Shown here one piece after another: positions 9,196-16,600 of a stretch of DNA of 16,600 nt. The stretch's first letter is position 1; the number at the start of each line of letters is the position of its first letter. The translations under genes were made by a program, and so were the position numbers. The stretch is from NCBI RefSeq assembly GCF_934202865.1, contig NZ_CAKPYL010000027.1, forward strand, positions 1 to 16,600, given 5' to 3'. The notes beneath the pieces are model-generated. The model searched no databases. It was not told the DNA's origin and was given only the letters and a program-made list of their open reading frames with translations. Origin of the DNA: an uncultured Fenollaria sp. Lineage in GTDB: Bacteria > Bacillota > Clostridia > Tissierellales > Peptoniphilaceae.

Positions 9196-9945
9196 TTAAT
9201 GTTCGCCGTCAGCCGCCATTTGCGCTTGAGTTAAGTTAAAGTACTTCCTAGGTTTTTTAGTAGTGTCATTCCAAGTTACGTCGAAGTATTTCCACTCGCC
9301 ATTGACCTTTGCTCTGTTCCAAGCGTGATCAGCATTAGTAACAGTTTCTGATTCAATGCCGCATAGCTCACACATACGGTTGAATAAGCCAGCGTACGCT
9401 TCGCATACACCTTTGCTGTCGTCCATGATGGCTTGCCAAGAATAGTAATAAAAACCATTCTTTGTAGTCATGTTATCACCTTGAGCGCTGTTAAGCACTT
9501 CGTAGTAATAGTCAGACTTACCAATTATGTAGTCGTTGATCTTTTCAATTTTTTGTATGTCGCTGAGATTCTTAGGCCAAGATTCAACAACCTTCTTTAA
9601 TTCCTTTGCATAGCCATCAGTTTTCCCTTTCTTAACATTTAATATGCTAATATCTTGCTTAAACTTAGGCTTAATGGTCAGCGTCTGCCTCGATTTACTG
9701 TAGCTAGACGAAATCTTCTCAAAGTCCGTGACACCAAACTTACAGTCGCTTCGTACTTTAATTATGTCATAAACTTCTTGTAAAGCAGCGTCCCATTCGG
9801 AGTCATTCTTGATAAGTACTTTCTCAAACTTAATTTCGCTTTCGCAGTTATTGATTCCTTCCACTAGTTTATTTTGTTCCTTCATAGTAGGAAAGAATAC
9901 GAATATGAATATTTGTACAATAAATAAAGTTTCAATCAGTAGCAT
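9196..9945 (-). CDS. Membrane-anchored transglutaminase-like cysteine enzyme
   Basis: A 249-residue protein with a hydrophobic N-terminal segment (about residues 2-19, a signal anchor or uncleaved signal) and a transglutaminase-like domain in the second half. The catalytic triad is visible: Cys181 in KGVCEAYA, His207 in ADHAWN and Asp222 in YFDVTWND. Bacterial proteins of this type are usually extracellular peptidases or crosslinking enzymes acting on wall or surface proteins. The family is recognised from motifs only, and the region before residue 110 is not recognised. The start is fixed by GGGGTGA just upstream and an in-frame TAG six codons before. It has its own promoter and terminator and lies downstream of the adhesin/sortase pair, so a surface role is reasonable. 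The acidic end GEH follows YFNLTQAQM, a normal family ending. Confidence 0.85.
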   Translation of the reverse strand: MLLIETLFIVQIFIFVFFPTMKEQNKLVEGINNCESEIKFEKVLIKNDSEWDAALQEVYDIIKVRSDCKFGVTDFEKISSSYSKSRQTLTIKPKFKQDISILNVKKGKTDGYAKELKKVVESWPKNLSDIQKIEKINDYIIGKSDYYYEVLNSAQGDNMTTKNGFYYYSWQAIMDDSKGVCEAYAGLFNRMCELCGIESETVTNADHAWNRAKVNGEWKYFDVTWNDTTKKPRKYFNLTQAQMAADGEH

Positions 9946-10028
9946 ATCATCACCCCGTATCTATATTTTGTTTAATATTTTGTGTAATCCATTACTGATT
10001 TAAATCATTCTCCTTTTGATTTAAATAT

Positions 10029-10057
10029 ATTATATCATATAACTTTATTTTTGTAAA
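10029..10057 (-). promoter_or_regulatory. Promoter of the transglutaminase-like gene, extended -10
   Basis: On the minus strand TTTACA (10052-10057) and a perfect TATAAT (10029-10034) are 17 bases apart, with TGA before the -10. The arms ACTTTA/TAAAGT (10042-10059) are inverted around the -35. The leader is about 77 bases and contains a spurious-looking AAGGAG with a short frame (MDYTKY). The layout almost copies the promoter at 8236-8264. Confidence 0.8.
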
Positions 10058-10290
10058 GTAGAATTGTGCGGAATACGAATGTATAAGATAATATTATAGT
10101 AAAGTGTGTTTTTATAAAATATTATCAATGTATTATTTATATGTATGGTAATGCCCCAAGCAAAACATCTTTTATCCTTTATATATAATACTAAACTATC
10201 ATTATTAAAAAAATGTTTTACGCGCGTTAAGACTAAGTAAATAATCGCATCACCAATAGTAAAGCGCGAACATCACCATAATCAAGGCAA
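10058..10290. other. AT-rich gene-free interval
   Basis: Between the transglutaminase promoter and the sortase terminator I see no credible gene, RNA or mobile element. The stretch is mostly A and T with small GCGC patches near 10220 and 10264. A weak 23-base step is visible in CATCACCA at 10248 and 10271, too little to call a repeat. Confidence 0.6.
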
Positions 10291-10323
10291 AAGAAAAGCC
10301 CCTATGTATCACTACATAGAGGC
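10291..10323 (-). terminator. Rho-independent terminator of the adhesin-sortase operon
   Basis: The arms GCCCCTATGTA (10298-10308) and TACATAGAGGC (10313-10323) make an 11-pair stem (one G-U on the RNA) with a four-base loop, and the minus strand runs on as TTTTCTT. The hairpin starts 5 bases past the sortase stop codon. Confidence 0.88.
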
Positions 10324-10328
10324 ATCTC

Positions 10329-11087
10329 TTATCTATCTACAACCGTCATCACTATGAGCCTTTGATTCTTGGCCTCATAAGTGCATGTGACTAGATTAAT
10401 GATCTGGTCATCTTCCTTAAGCTCGTAGCCAGTGTCGTACACAGCGTGCTTCTTAAGAAAGCTGTAGAGTTCTTTTCTTTTTTCAAAAGTCTTGTAATCC
10501 TTTGGATTGATATACGTCTCGCCCGAGACCCTGGCAGCAAGGACGCAAGTGGTTCTAAAATCTTGCTCCCTTGTATATATAGTAAAGCCAGTCTCAGTAG
10601 GATTCTTCTTAAACTCATGAAGCGAAGCGAACATCGTACCGTTCTTGACCACGTGTCCGTAGATCATGATCATCGGGTCCGCCATCGATTCGTTTCTGTA
10701 GTCCATGAAGATGGATCCGACCAAATTCCTTTGGCCAGTAACCGCGTGATAAAGGTAGTAAGTATTGTTCTTGCCCTTTACGACAGGGTAGTCAATACTT
10801 CCCTCATCCGACTCGATCCACGAGACGATGTCCTTGCTAATGGACTCAAGCGCATCAAAGTCAACCTTCTTTGCGTCATCATCATTTTCATCAGCACCGT
10901 TATAGGCATCACCATGGTCCTCGCCCGCGTCCTTAGTCCTCTTAAGACCTATATCTTCAATCTTCTTATAGATGTCCACAGACTCTTTCTCTTGTCTTTT
11001 TACGTCAATGTATGAGTAGACCTTGTATATTAAAAATAAACTTGTTATAACAATCAGTATATTGATTAATATCTTTGATCTCTTCAT
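10329..11087 (-). CDS. Class B sortase
   Basis: A 252-residue membrane-bound transpeptidase: an N-terminal helix at about residues 7-25, then an extracellular sortase domain. Class B traits are GSIFMDYRN (124-132), MIYGHVVKNGTMFASL with catalytic His145, and VTCTYEAKNQRLIV with Cys235 and Arg243. Sortases cut the sorting signal of surface proteins and join them to peptidoglycan or to each other. The gene starts 9 bp after the LPKTG protein gene, and its AAGGAG overlaps that gene's stop codon, so the adhesin is its probable substrate. Between helix and domain lies a very acidic linker (53-74, ending ADENDDDAKK) not typical of the family. Class B enzymes include haem-protein anchoring SrtB and streptococcal pilin polymerases; which applies here is undecided. 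Confidence 0.93.
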   Translation of the reverse strand: MKRSKILINILIVITSLFLIYKVYSYIDVKRQEKESVDIYKKIEDIGLKRTKDAGEDHGDAYNGADENDDDAKKVDFDALESISKDIVSWIESDEGSIDYPVVKGKNNTYYLYHAVTGQRNLVGSIFMDYRNESMADPMIMIYGHVVKNGTMFASLHEFKKNPTETGFTIYTREQDFRTTCVLAARVSGETYINPKDYKTFEKRKELYSFLKKHAVYDTGYELKEDDQIINLVTCTYEAKNQRLIVMTVVDR

Positions 11088-11096
11088 ACTAACTCC

Positions 11097-14000
11097 TTAT
11101 TTTACAAGATATCTCTTTTTGATAAATACTAAGCCGAGTAATAATACGAAGGCAAAGTAGATAGCAGCTAAGTCTTCAGTTACACCAGTCTTAGGTAATT
11201 TGTTCTCACCATGATCACGATCTCTTTCTTCTTCATCGTGTGGCTTTTCTTCTTCAGGTTCTTCATGATCGTGTTCTTCTTCTTGTTCGTGTGGCTCTTC
11301 ATCCTTTGGTTCCTTAGGCTCTTCTTCCTTCGGTTCTTCTGGTTCTTCTGGTTCATGTTGTTCTTCAGGTTCTTCAGGCTTTTCAGTGTTCTTTGCTTGC
11401 CATACAAAGCCAAGTCCATCATTATCTTTTATTTGATAAACTTTTGATTCAAATCCTGGCATTTCAGCTTCTACAAGTTCGTATTCATAATTGATTTCAT
11501 CTACTTTAACAGTACCATCTTTTTCAACAGTAGTTGTTTTCTTAAAGATTGGTAGATGTTCAAGCATGTCAGTGAAGTCATTTGCCTTGTTAGCTTTTAA
11601 CTCGCCAACTTTTTCTTTCTTAATAACTTTGCCATTTTTATCTTTGATGATTTGGTATACATCAAATTTTGCTTCTAAGTTATCAAGATTCTTTAGCTTT
11701 TCGCCATTAGCATCAAGGAATTCCTTAAATACTTTGATGAATCTTTCTTTTTCAAGATATACAGTAACAGTATTTGAATCCTTAACTGTGTTCTTAGCAA
11801 TTAATTCTTTGTCTTTATCAGTTAAGTTTCCTAAGTTGAAGAAATCTTCTGCCTTGCCAATAACTTTCTTATCTCCATCTTCGCCAGTGTAGTATACGTC
11901 ACCATTGTCATCGATCTTTGCATCGATTTGTGGTATCATCATCGGTATATCAAAGTGATTAGTAGCGCCATTTTCAAATTTTCCTTCTAATATAACGCTT
12001 GTTACGTCAGAAAGTTTTACTTTTTTATCTGCTACTGCCTTTTTAAGTTCTTCTTCAGTATAAGACTTATCACCTATTTTGTATACAACTGAATATTGTT
12101 CAAGATCACTTGTGATGTAATCTCTTAGAACTGGTTTTAGACCACCCTCAGTAACTTTAGCAAAAATATCTTCAATCTTTATCTCAGACTTGTTATTTGC
12201 AGTTCCTGGAACATCAACAACTCCTGTGTTGTTAAAGTACTCAATTCTATAGTTAAACTTGTCTCCAAATTTTAATTCAGTACCACCCATGAACCAACCA
12301 CCAGCTTTATCCTTGTCAATAACATTACCATCTTTGTCTAAAACTTGAAGATATTTATTGACGTTGCCTTTGTGGTCTTCATGAATATTTATTGTAGTAC
12401 TACCAAAGTAGAACTTAGCCTTGTCGCCAAAAGCGGCATCATTAGTATAATTTGTACCAATAACATTGTCTTTAAAGTCTTTGTATTTTTTCTTATCTAC
12501 AAAAACATTTGAAAGTTTAAATGTAAATTGATTTTCAGAACCGTGTGGTGCTTCAAACTTAGGTACCCAAGCAAGAACTGCTTGTACTTTTTGTCCGTCT
12601 TTTATCTTGCCATTTGCTTTAGCATCTTCGATAGCCTTTTTAAGAACTTCAGCCTTTTCCTTATCTACTTTGTTTGATGATTTACTTAGTTTTTCATATT
12701 CAGCTTCTAAATCATCAGTGTAGAAGTATTCAATGCCCGCTTCCCATTTTTCGAATTCTTTTTCATCTGCAAATATCTTATTAGCTCCATTCGCCATAAG
12801 TTTATCTTTATTTGCTTCAAAAGTTAATTTTGTGCCATCTTTTAGCTTAAAGATTTCTGGTAATATATCGATGATTAAAGAATTTTCATATTCATAGTAG
12901 CCTGTTGTTTCGTTATAATGCTTCTTTGCTTCTTCAGCTTCTCTTTCAGCCTTTGCCTTTTCTTCGTCAGTCATCTTCTTATCATCATCTGGTGTTAAGG
13001 CGTCCGCTATATCCTTTTGCTCTTTAGTCATCTTATCAACTGTTACGTCGATAGTGAAGTCAACTGATTTTTCTTTATCGCCAGTAATATCTACTGACTT
13101 GTCTTCAGTTTTCTTATCAACCTTTGGATTTTCTTTATCTGGTCCATCGTTTGTAGGCTCATATGTTAATTCAAAATCGGCTCCGTTATTGCCTTCAGTT
13201 CCGAATTTTCCTTCTTCTGGATTTGTTCCTTGAGTTTGGTCTTCGCCTGCTTGTTCAATACAGTAACCAATTCCTGGATAACATATCTTCTTATGCCAAT
13301 CACTGTCTGATCCAAATATACCATCTTTTTTATCTCCACCAGATAACTTGTAATTAGCTTGGTTTGCATATCTGCTTCTATCGTATCCTAGCTTTGACAT
13401 ATAGTAAGCAGCTATGTCGATAGGCATTTCTTGAAGAGCTGTATATTCAGCCTTATCAGCGAACTTGCCATCGCCAAATTTATCTCTGAATCTTTCCTCA
13501 ACTGATTTAGCTTTATCGCCTTCACCGATATACCATGGATTGATGGCATAGCCGTTCTTATTCTTTAGGCTTTCATCGTTAACAGCAAGGTCGTTGTATT
13601 TAAGCTCACTGCCTCTTGTAACAGTGTACTTTTCCATACCAACTTTGTCTTTGTTTTCATTTTTGATTGTTACAAGTTCTTTAATTTCGATTTGATTTTT
13701 ATCAATCTTGTCATTAACTCTACTGTAAGCTTCAGTCATGATTTCTCTAAACTTTTCTTCGTTTTTCAAATCATCTTTTTTATAAGTCTTCGTATTTCCG
13801 TCTTTAACAATACCATTTTTCAAAATGTTTTCGATTTCAGCTTTTACATACATATCTTTGTTTTTAAGCGGATTGCCGAATTCATCTGTATAAGGTATAT
13901 CGATATCTGGAACAATAACTGATGTTATACCAAGCTTTTTAATCTTTTGTGGTGTTAATGCACCGCCGATAGTGATGTTAGGATTTAAACCTATACGAAT

Positions 14001-16600
14001 AGCGTTAAAGCGCATATCGTCGTATTTGTAGTTACCTTTCTTAGAATCAAAGTAGCCTAGTTTAATATTTTTTATTTCATCTTCAAGTTTTTTCTTAAAA
14101 GATGAAAGTTTATTAGCTTTTTCAGTTGGATCTGTAATTTGATTTATCTTAGTAAACTCTTCTGTTAGTTTTTCTTTGATAATACCAAAGCATTCTGATT
14201 TTTCATCATGAAGTGCCTTAACAAATTCATCAATATTTTGATCACTTAAATTATTAACTTTGTCTAATAATGAATTGATTTTATCTTGATAAACTTTTTG
14301 TACAGGGCTTTCGAATTTATGTGTTGGATCATTTTCCACTTTACTGTAGAAAGCGTTCTTCACTTTAATTCTTACTTGTCCATTGGCTTTATCGCGAGTA
14401 ATTACAAATTTTATTTTGTTAGTGCCTTCGCCTTTTTCAATTTCAACTGAATCAGCATTTGAGTTTGCTTTCAACTTATCAATTATTTCTTGACCAATTA
14501 TTTTGAAGTTTTCTCCCAATGGAACGAAACGTCCTTCGATATAGTTTGGACTTACTCCGAAACGAATGTCTTTAATTTGATCTAAGAAGAAATATTCTTC
14601 GTTGCCAAATTTCTTGTCTTTATTTTCATCTTTAGCTTCAAATTCTTTTTTTGCTTTATTCCAGTTTTCTTCTGTATCATTAACGATGATTTCATCATAG
14701 ATTAAACGATTATCCATGTTGTGGTCTTCGATAATGATTTCAGTATCTCTATTTTCTGGGAACAAGCTTCCTTCTTCGTTTTCGAAACCTACTTCCCAAA
14801 GAAGTGAACGCATTTTGTTTAATTCATCAGCTTCGATTTTATTGCCAGCTTTATCTTTGATAACTAAAGTCTTGTCATTTCCTTGACCTTCAGTCTCAAA
14901 TGTTGCACCATTATAAAGTCTTGCAAGTTCTTTTTTAAACTTAGTTATAAGAGCAAGCTTTTCCTTGTTTTCATTAACAAACTTATCATATGCATCTTGA
15001 GCAGCTTTTTTAGCGTCTTCTCCATTTGCAGTATCAATTGCTTTTTTAGCTTCTTCAGCTTTTGTGTCTATATCTAATAAGTCAATGATTAATTTATCTC
15101 TGTCTCTATCATCAGCATTTCTATAGAAAATGTTGAAGAAATGAAGATTTACAGCTGGATCCTTTGTTAATGCATCTGGTGCATCTTTAAAGAACATTGT
15201 ATTTGTTTTCTTTTCATTCTTTAATGTAAAGAATTTATCGATTTTCTTAATACCATCTTCTTCAGTAAATACATTTGTATCTTTAAGTACGCCAGTTGTT
15301 GGATCTGGCTTGCTATATGTTGCCTTAACATCTGCGTGTACATTGTATACAACGTTTTTACCAGCTAAGAAACCTGGGAATCTTAATCTAAATTTTGCAT
15401 TTTTAATAGCGTTAAAGATATCTGTATAATCAGTAACTTTTTGAATAGCATCGTCACCATTACCTAAAAATTGAACGATTTTAGCAATAGTTTTTTCTGT
15501 TAATATCTCGCTTGATTTGTCAGGATCAGCTGATATATAGATATCACCTTTCTTTACATAGTATTTACCGCCAACAATGTAGTAATCTTCTGGATTTGTG
15601 CTTCCTTGGTAAATAGGTTTACCATCATAATCCTTAATCTCAATTTGTTTAGCTCCATCTAGATAAGAATACTTTTTACTTTCTTTTAATTTTATTTCTT
15701 TTAAATCTTTGTAGAACTTATTATCTTTGATTTTTTCAATATCAGCATTTTCAAATTTAGTTCCATCAAAGTAATATTTATTACCTACAATAGTATATTT
15801 ATCGCCTTTATTCTCAACAACTTCGTTTTTGCTGTTAACTAAGATTTGTCCATCTTGGTCTGTTGAAACTTTTATAGTTCTGTTAGCTCCATCTTTTCCA
15901 CTAGTCTTTGTCTCTTCAGTTTCTGTATCTCCGACTTTAATTTTTCTAGTGAAAGTGTAAGCTCCATCCTTTTCGCTTACAGCAATATTCATCTTCTTAC
16001 CGAACTTGTCAATAAGTGATAGACCCGCGTTGTATTCAAGACCATCAATGATGTAGTCACCTTTAAATACAGCGTTATTAACTATACGGTATGTTTCTCC
16101 GTCTTCGCCAACAAAGTACTTATAAAGTACTTTTTTTCCGTTTTCATCTTTTACTGGAATTAATTCTTTTCCTTCAGAACTTACATTTGCTTTTTTACCA
16201 GTTGAGTCAATTACTTGTTCTCCAGCTACGCCTACATATGTGTTATCATTAAAGATTTTACCATTTTTATCATATTTGGCATCTTTAACTATTGTTCCAC
16301 CATAAGAAGTTTCAGTCTTACCATCCTTTGTTGTTGTTATTATAGTAACTTGATTTCCTTTATATGTTGGTGTTACGTCTGGATCTGTTTTACCATCTTT
16401 ATTAGCTACATATCCGTCGTAAACATCATACTCTTTTGTGTAAGTGATTAACTTATTACCGTCTAAAACATAAGTTGTTCCGTCTTTTTCAATCTTACCA
16501 TCTTTATCAAAAGTACCGATTTCATCAAATTTACTTGGATTTTGATCGTTCTTTTTATAAAGCTTTCCGTCTTCAACCTTGTAGTCTCCGCCTTTAAGAA
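11097..16600 (-). CDS. Giant LPXTG-anchored surface protein (partial, start outside window)
   Basis: The reading frame stays open from the stop at 11097 to the window edge, giving at least 1,833 residues; the ATG at 15992 is internal. From the N-terminal side: repeated Tyr/Gly/Asp-rich hairpin-like units (about 15500-16600, pattern D-Y-x-[IV]-x-G-x-x-Y), a large part I do not recognise (about 13150-15500) with a Lys/Ala-rich coiled stretch near 14930-15070, and a Lys/Glu-rich helical piece near 12900-13020. A Cna-B-like domain follows (about 11388-11778), with plausible isopeptide partners: a Lys in IKVFKEF, the Glu of ELVEAEMPGF and the Asn of AKNTE. An acidic stalk and the LPKTG signal end the protein. 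Base use is as AT-rich as its neighbours. It is likely an adhesin or fibre subunit exported by Sec and anchored by the next gene's sortase. The ligand is unknown. Confidence 0.9.
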   Translation of the reverse strand, partial: LKGGDYKVEDGKLYKKNDQNPSKFDEIGTFDKDGKIEKDGTTYVLDGNKLITYTKEYDVYDGYVANKDGKTDPDVTPTYKGNQVTIITTTKDGKTETSYGGTIVKDAKYDKNGKIFNDNTYVGVAGEQVIDSTGKKANVSSEGKELIPVKDENGKKVLYKYFVGEDGETYRIVNNAVFKGDYIIDGLEYNAGLSLIDKFGKKMNIAVSEKDGAYTFTRKIKVGDTETEETKTSGKDGANRTIKVSTDQDGQILVNSKNEVVENKGDKYTIVGNKYYFDGTKFENADIEKIKDNKFYKDLKEIKLKESKKYSYLDGAKQIEIKDYDGKPIYQGSTNPEDYYIVGGKYYVKKGDIYISADPDKSSEILTEKTIAKIVQFLGNGDDAIQKVTDYTDIFNAIKNAKFRLRFPGFLAGKNVVYNVHADVKATYSKPDPTTGVLKDTNVFTEEDGIKKIDKFFTLKNEKKTNTMFFKDAPDALTKDPAVNLHFFNIFYRNADDRDRDKLIIDLLDIDTKAEEAKKAIDTANGEDAKKAAQDAYDKFVNENKEKLALITKFKKELARLYNGATFETEGQGNDKTLVIKDKAGNKIEADELNKMRSLLWEVGFENEEGSLFPENRDTEIIIEDHNMDNRLIYDEIIVNDTEENWNKAKKEFEAKDENKDKKFGNEEYFFLDQIKDIRFGVSPNYIEGRFVPLGENFKIIGQEIIDKLKANSNADSVEIEKGEGTNKIKFVITRDKANGQVRIKVKNAFYSKVENDPTHKFESPVQKVYQDKINSLLDKVNNLSDQNIDEFVKALHDEKSECFGIIKEKLTEEFTKINQITDPTEKANKLSSFKKKLEDEIKNIKLGYFDSKKGNYKYDDMRFNAIRIGLNPNITIGGALTPQKIKKLGITSVIVPDIDIPYTDEFGNPLKNKDMYVKAEIENILKNGIVKDGNTKTYKKDDLKNEEKFREIMTEAYSRVNDKIDKNQIEIKELVTIKNENKDKVGMEKYTVTRGSELKYNDLAVNDESLKNKNGYAINPWYIGEGDKAKSVEERFRDKFGDGKFADKAEYTALQEMPIDIAAYYMSKLGYDRSRYANQANYKLSGGDKKDGIFGSDSDWHKKICYPGIGYCIEQAGEDQTQGTNPEEGKFGTEGNNGADFELTYEPTNDGPDKENPKVDKKTEDKSVDITGDKEKSVDFTIDVTVDKMTKEQKDIADALTPDDDKKMTDEEKAKAEREAEEAKKHYNETTGYYEYENSLIIDILPEIFKLKDGTKLTFEANKDKLMANGANKIFADEKEFEKWEAGIEYFYTDDLEAEYEKLSKSSNKVDKEKAEVLKKAIEDAKANGKIKDGQKVQAVLAWVPKFEAPHGSENQFTFKLSNVFVDKKKYKDFKDNVIGTNYTNDAAFGDKAKFYFGSTTINIHEDHKGNVNKYLQVLDKDGNVIDKDKAGGWFMGGTELKFGDKFNYRIEYFNNTGVVDVPGTANNKSEIKIEDIFAKVTEGGLKPVLRDYITSDLEQYSVVYKIGDKSYTEEELKKAVADKKVKLSDVTSVILEGKFENGATNHFDIPMMIPQIDAKIDDNGDVYYTGEDGDKKVIGKAEDFFNLGNLTDKDKELIAKNTVKDSNTVTVYLEKERFIKVFKEFLDANGEKLKNLDNLEAKFDVYQIIKDKNGKVIKKEKVGELKANKANDFTDMLEHLPIFKKTTTVEKDGTVKVDEINYEYELVEAEMPGFESKVYQIKDNDGLGFVWQAKNTEKPEEPEEQHEPEEPEEPKEEEPKEPKDEEPHEQEEEHDHEEPEEEKPHDEEERDRDHGENKLPKTGVTEDLAAIYFAFVLLLGLVFIKKRYLVK
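11100..11198 (-). other. LPKTG cell-wall sorting signal
   Basis: The LPKTG codons occupy 11184-11198. They are followed by a hydrophobic helix of about seventeen residues (LAAIYFAFVLLLGLVFI) and the basic tail KKRYLVK up to the stop. This is the classical tripartite signal cut by sortase between Thr and Gly. Confidence 0.95.

Noticed and set aside
10133..10168. An 11-codon minus-strand frame (MFCLGHYHTYK) after an AAAGGAT-like site
   Set aside because: Too short to support, no clear promoter of its own, and the surrounding interval is AT-rich with many chance frames.
10248..10290. A possible 23-bp repeat after the sortase terminator
   Set aside because: Only one repeated 8-base core (CATCACCA) with poor flanking similarity. 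Not enough to join the 18-bp family.
10446..11015. A 189-codon plus-strand frame opposite the sortase
   Set aside because: It lies wholly antisense to a gene with all catalytic motifs, lacks a recognisable domain and has no supporting start signal.
11211..11447. A Phe-rich plus-strand frame that looks like a membrane protein
   Set aside because: It is the complement of the Glu/Lys-rich stalk codons, which read as Phe/Leu on the other strand.
15990..15992. ATG as the start of the surface protein
   Set aside because: The frame is open upstream to the window edge with the same composition and repeat style, there is no signal peptide after this ATG, and no ribosome site was seen.

Overview
The window looks like chromosomal DNA from a low-GC, Gram-positive anaerobe. 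Pointers are AT-rich intergenic DNA, strong AGGAGG-type ribosome sites, an LPXTG wall-anchored protein with its sortase, an LCP wall-assembly protein, and flavin-dependent thymidylate synthase (ThyX). The gene style suits Tissierellia/Peptoniphilaceae (Peptoniphilus, Fenollaria or Ezakiella relatives), but that placement is inference. Every gene I accept is on the minus strand, so transcription runs from high to low coordinates. No tRNA, rRNA, insertion sequence, CRISPR array or phage gene was seen.

Right end (16600 down to 10291): the 3' part of a very large surface protein gene that enters from outside the window (at least 1,833 residues here, no start codon in the window). It ends in a Cna-B-like domain, a Glu/Pro/His-rich stalk and an LPKTG sorting signal. 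Its stop codon overlaps the ribosome site of a class B sortase gene, and a terminator follows. The pair reads as a surface fibre or adhesin with its own anchoring enzyme.

Middle (10290 to 8511): two single-gene units, each with a recognisable promoter and terminator. One encodes a membrane-anchored transglutaminase-like protein (Cys181/His207/Asp222). The other encodes a UPF0340/DUF436 (YwlG-type) protein whose promoter spacer holds a perfect 16-bp palindrome.

Left half (8264 to 322): one apparent eight-gene operon. The order is a thioredoxin-reductase-like flavoprotein without its CxxC, guaB (IMP dehydrogenase), thyX, a histidine phosphatase, a MATE exporter, an LCP protein, an iron-containing alcohol dehydrogenase and a GNAT acetyltransferase. 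Genes overlap or lie at most 29 bp apart. A near-consensus promoter stands at the front and a terminator at the back. GuaB and ThyX supply GTP and dTMP; the other genes cover redox, export and wall assembly, so the grouping looks like a growth or housekeeping operon more than one pathway. A further promoter at 67-95 fires out of the left edge.

The least explained sequence is non-coding. Just beyond two of the terminators lie short tandem repeats with periods of 18 and 36 bp (221-304 and 8307-8504), GC-rich in places against AT-rich surroundings. I did not find a convincing new defence or mobile system. The strongest leads are these repeats, the cysteine-less reductase, the divergent ThyX signature and the adhesin/class B sortase pair.
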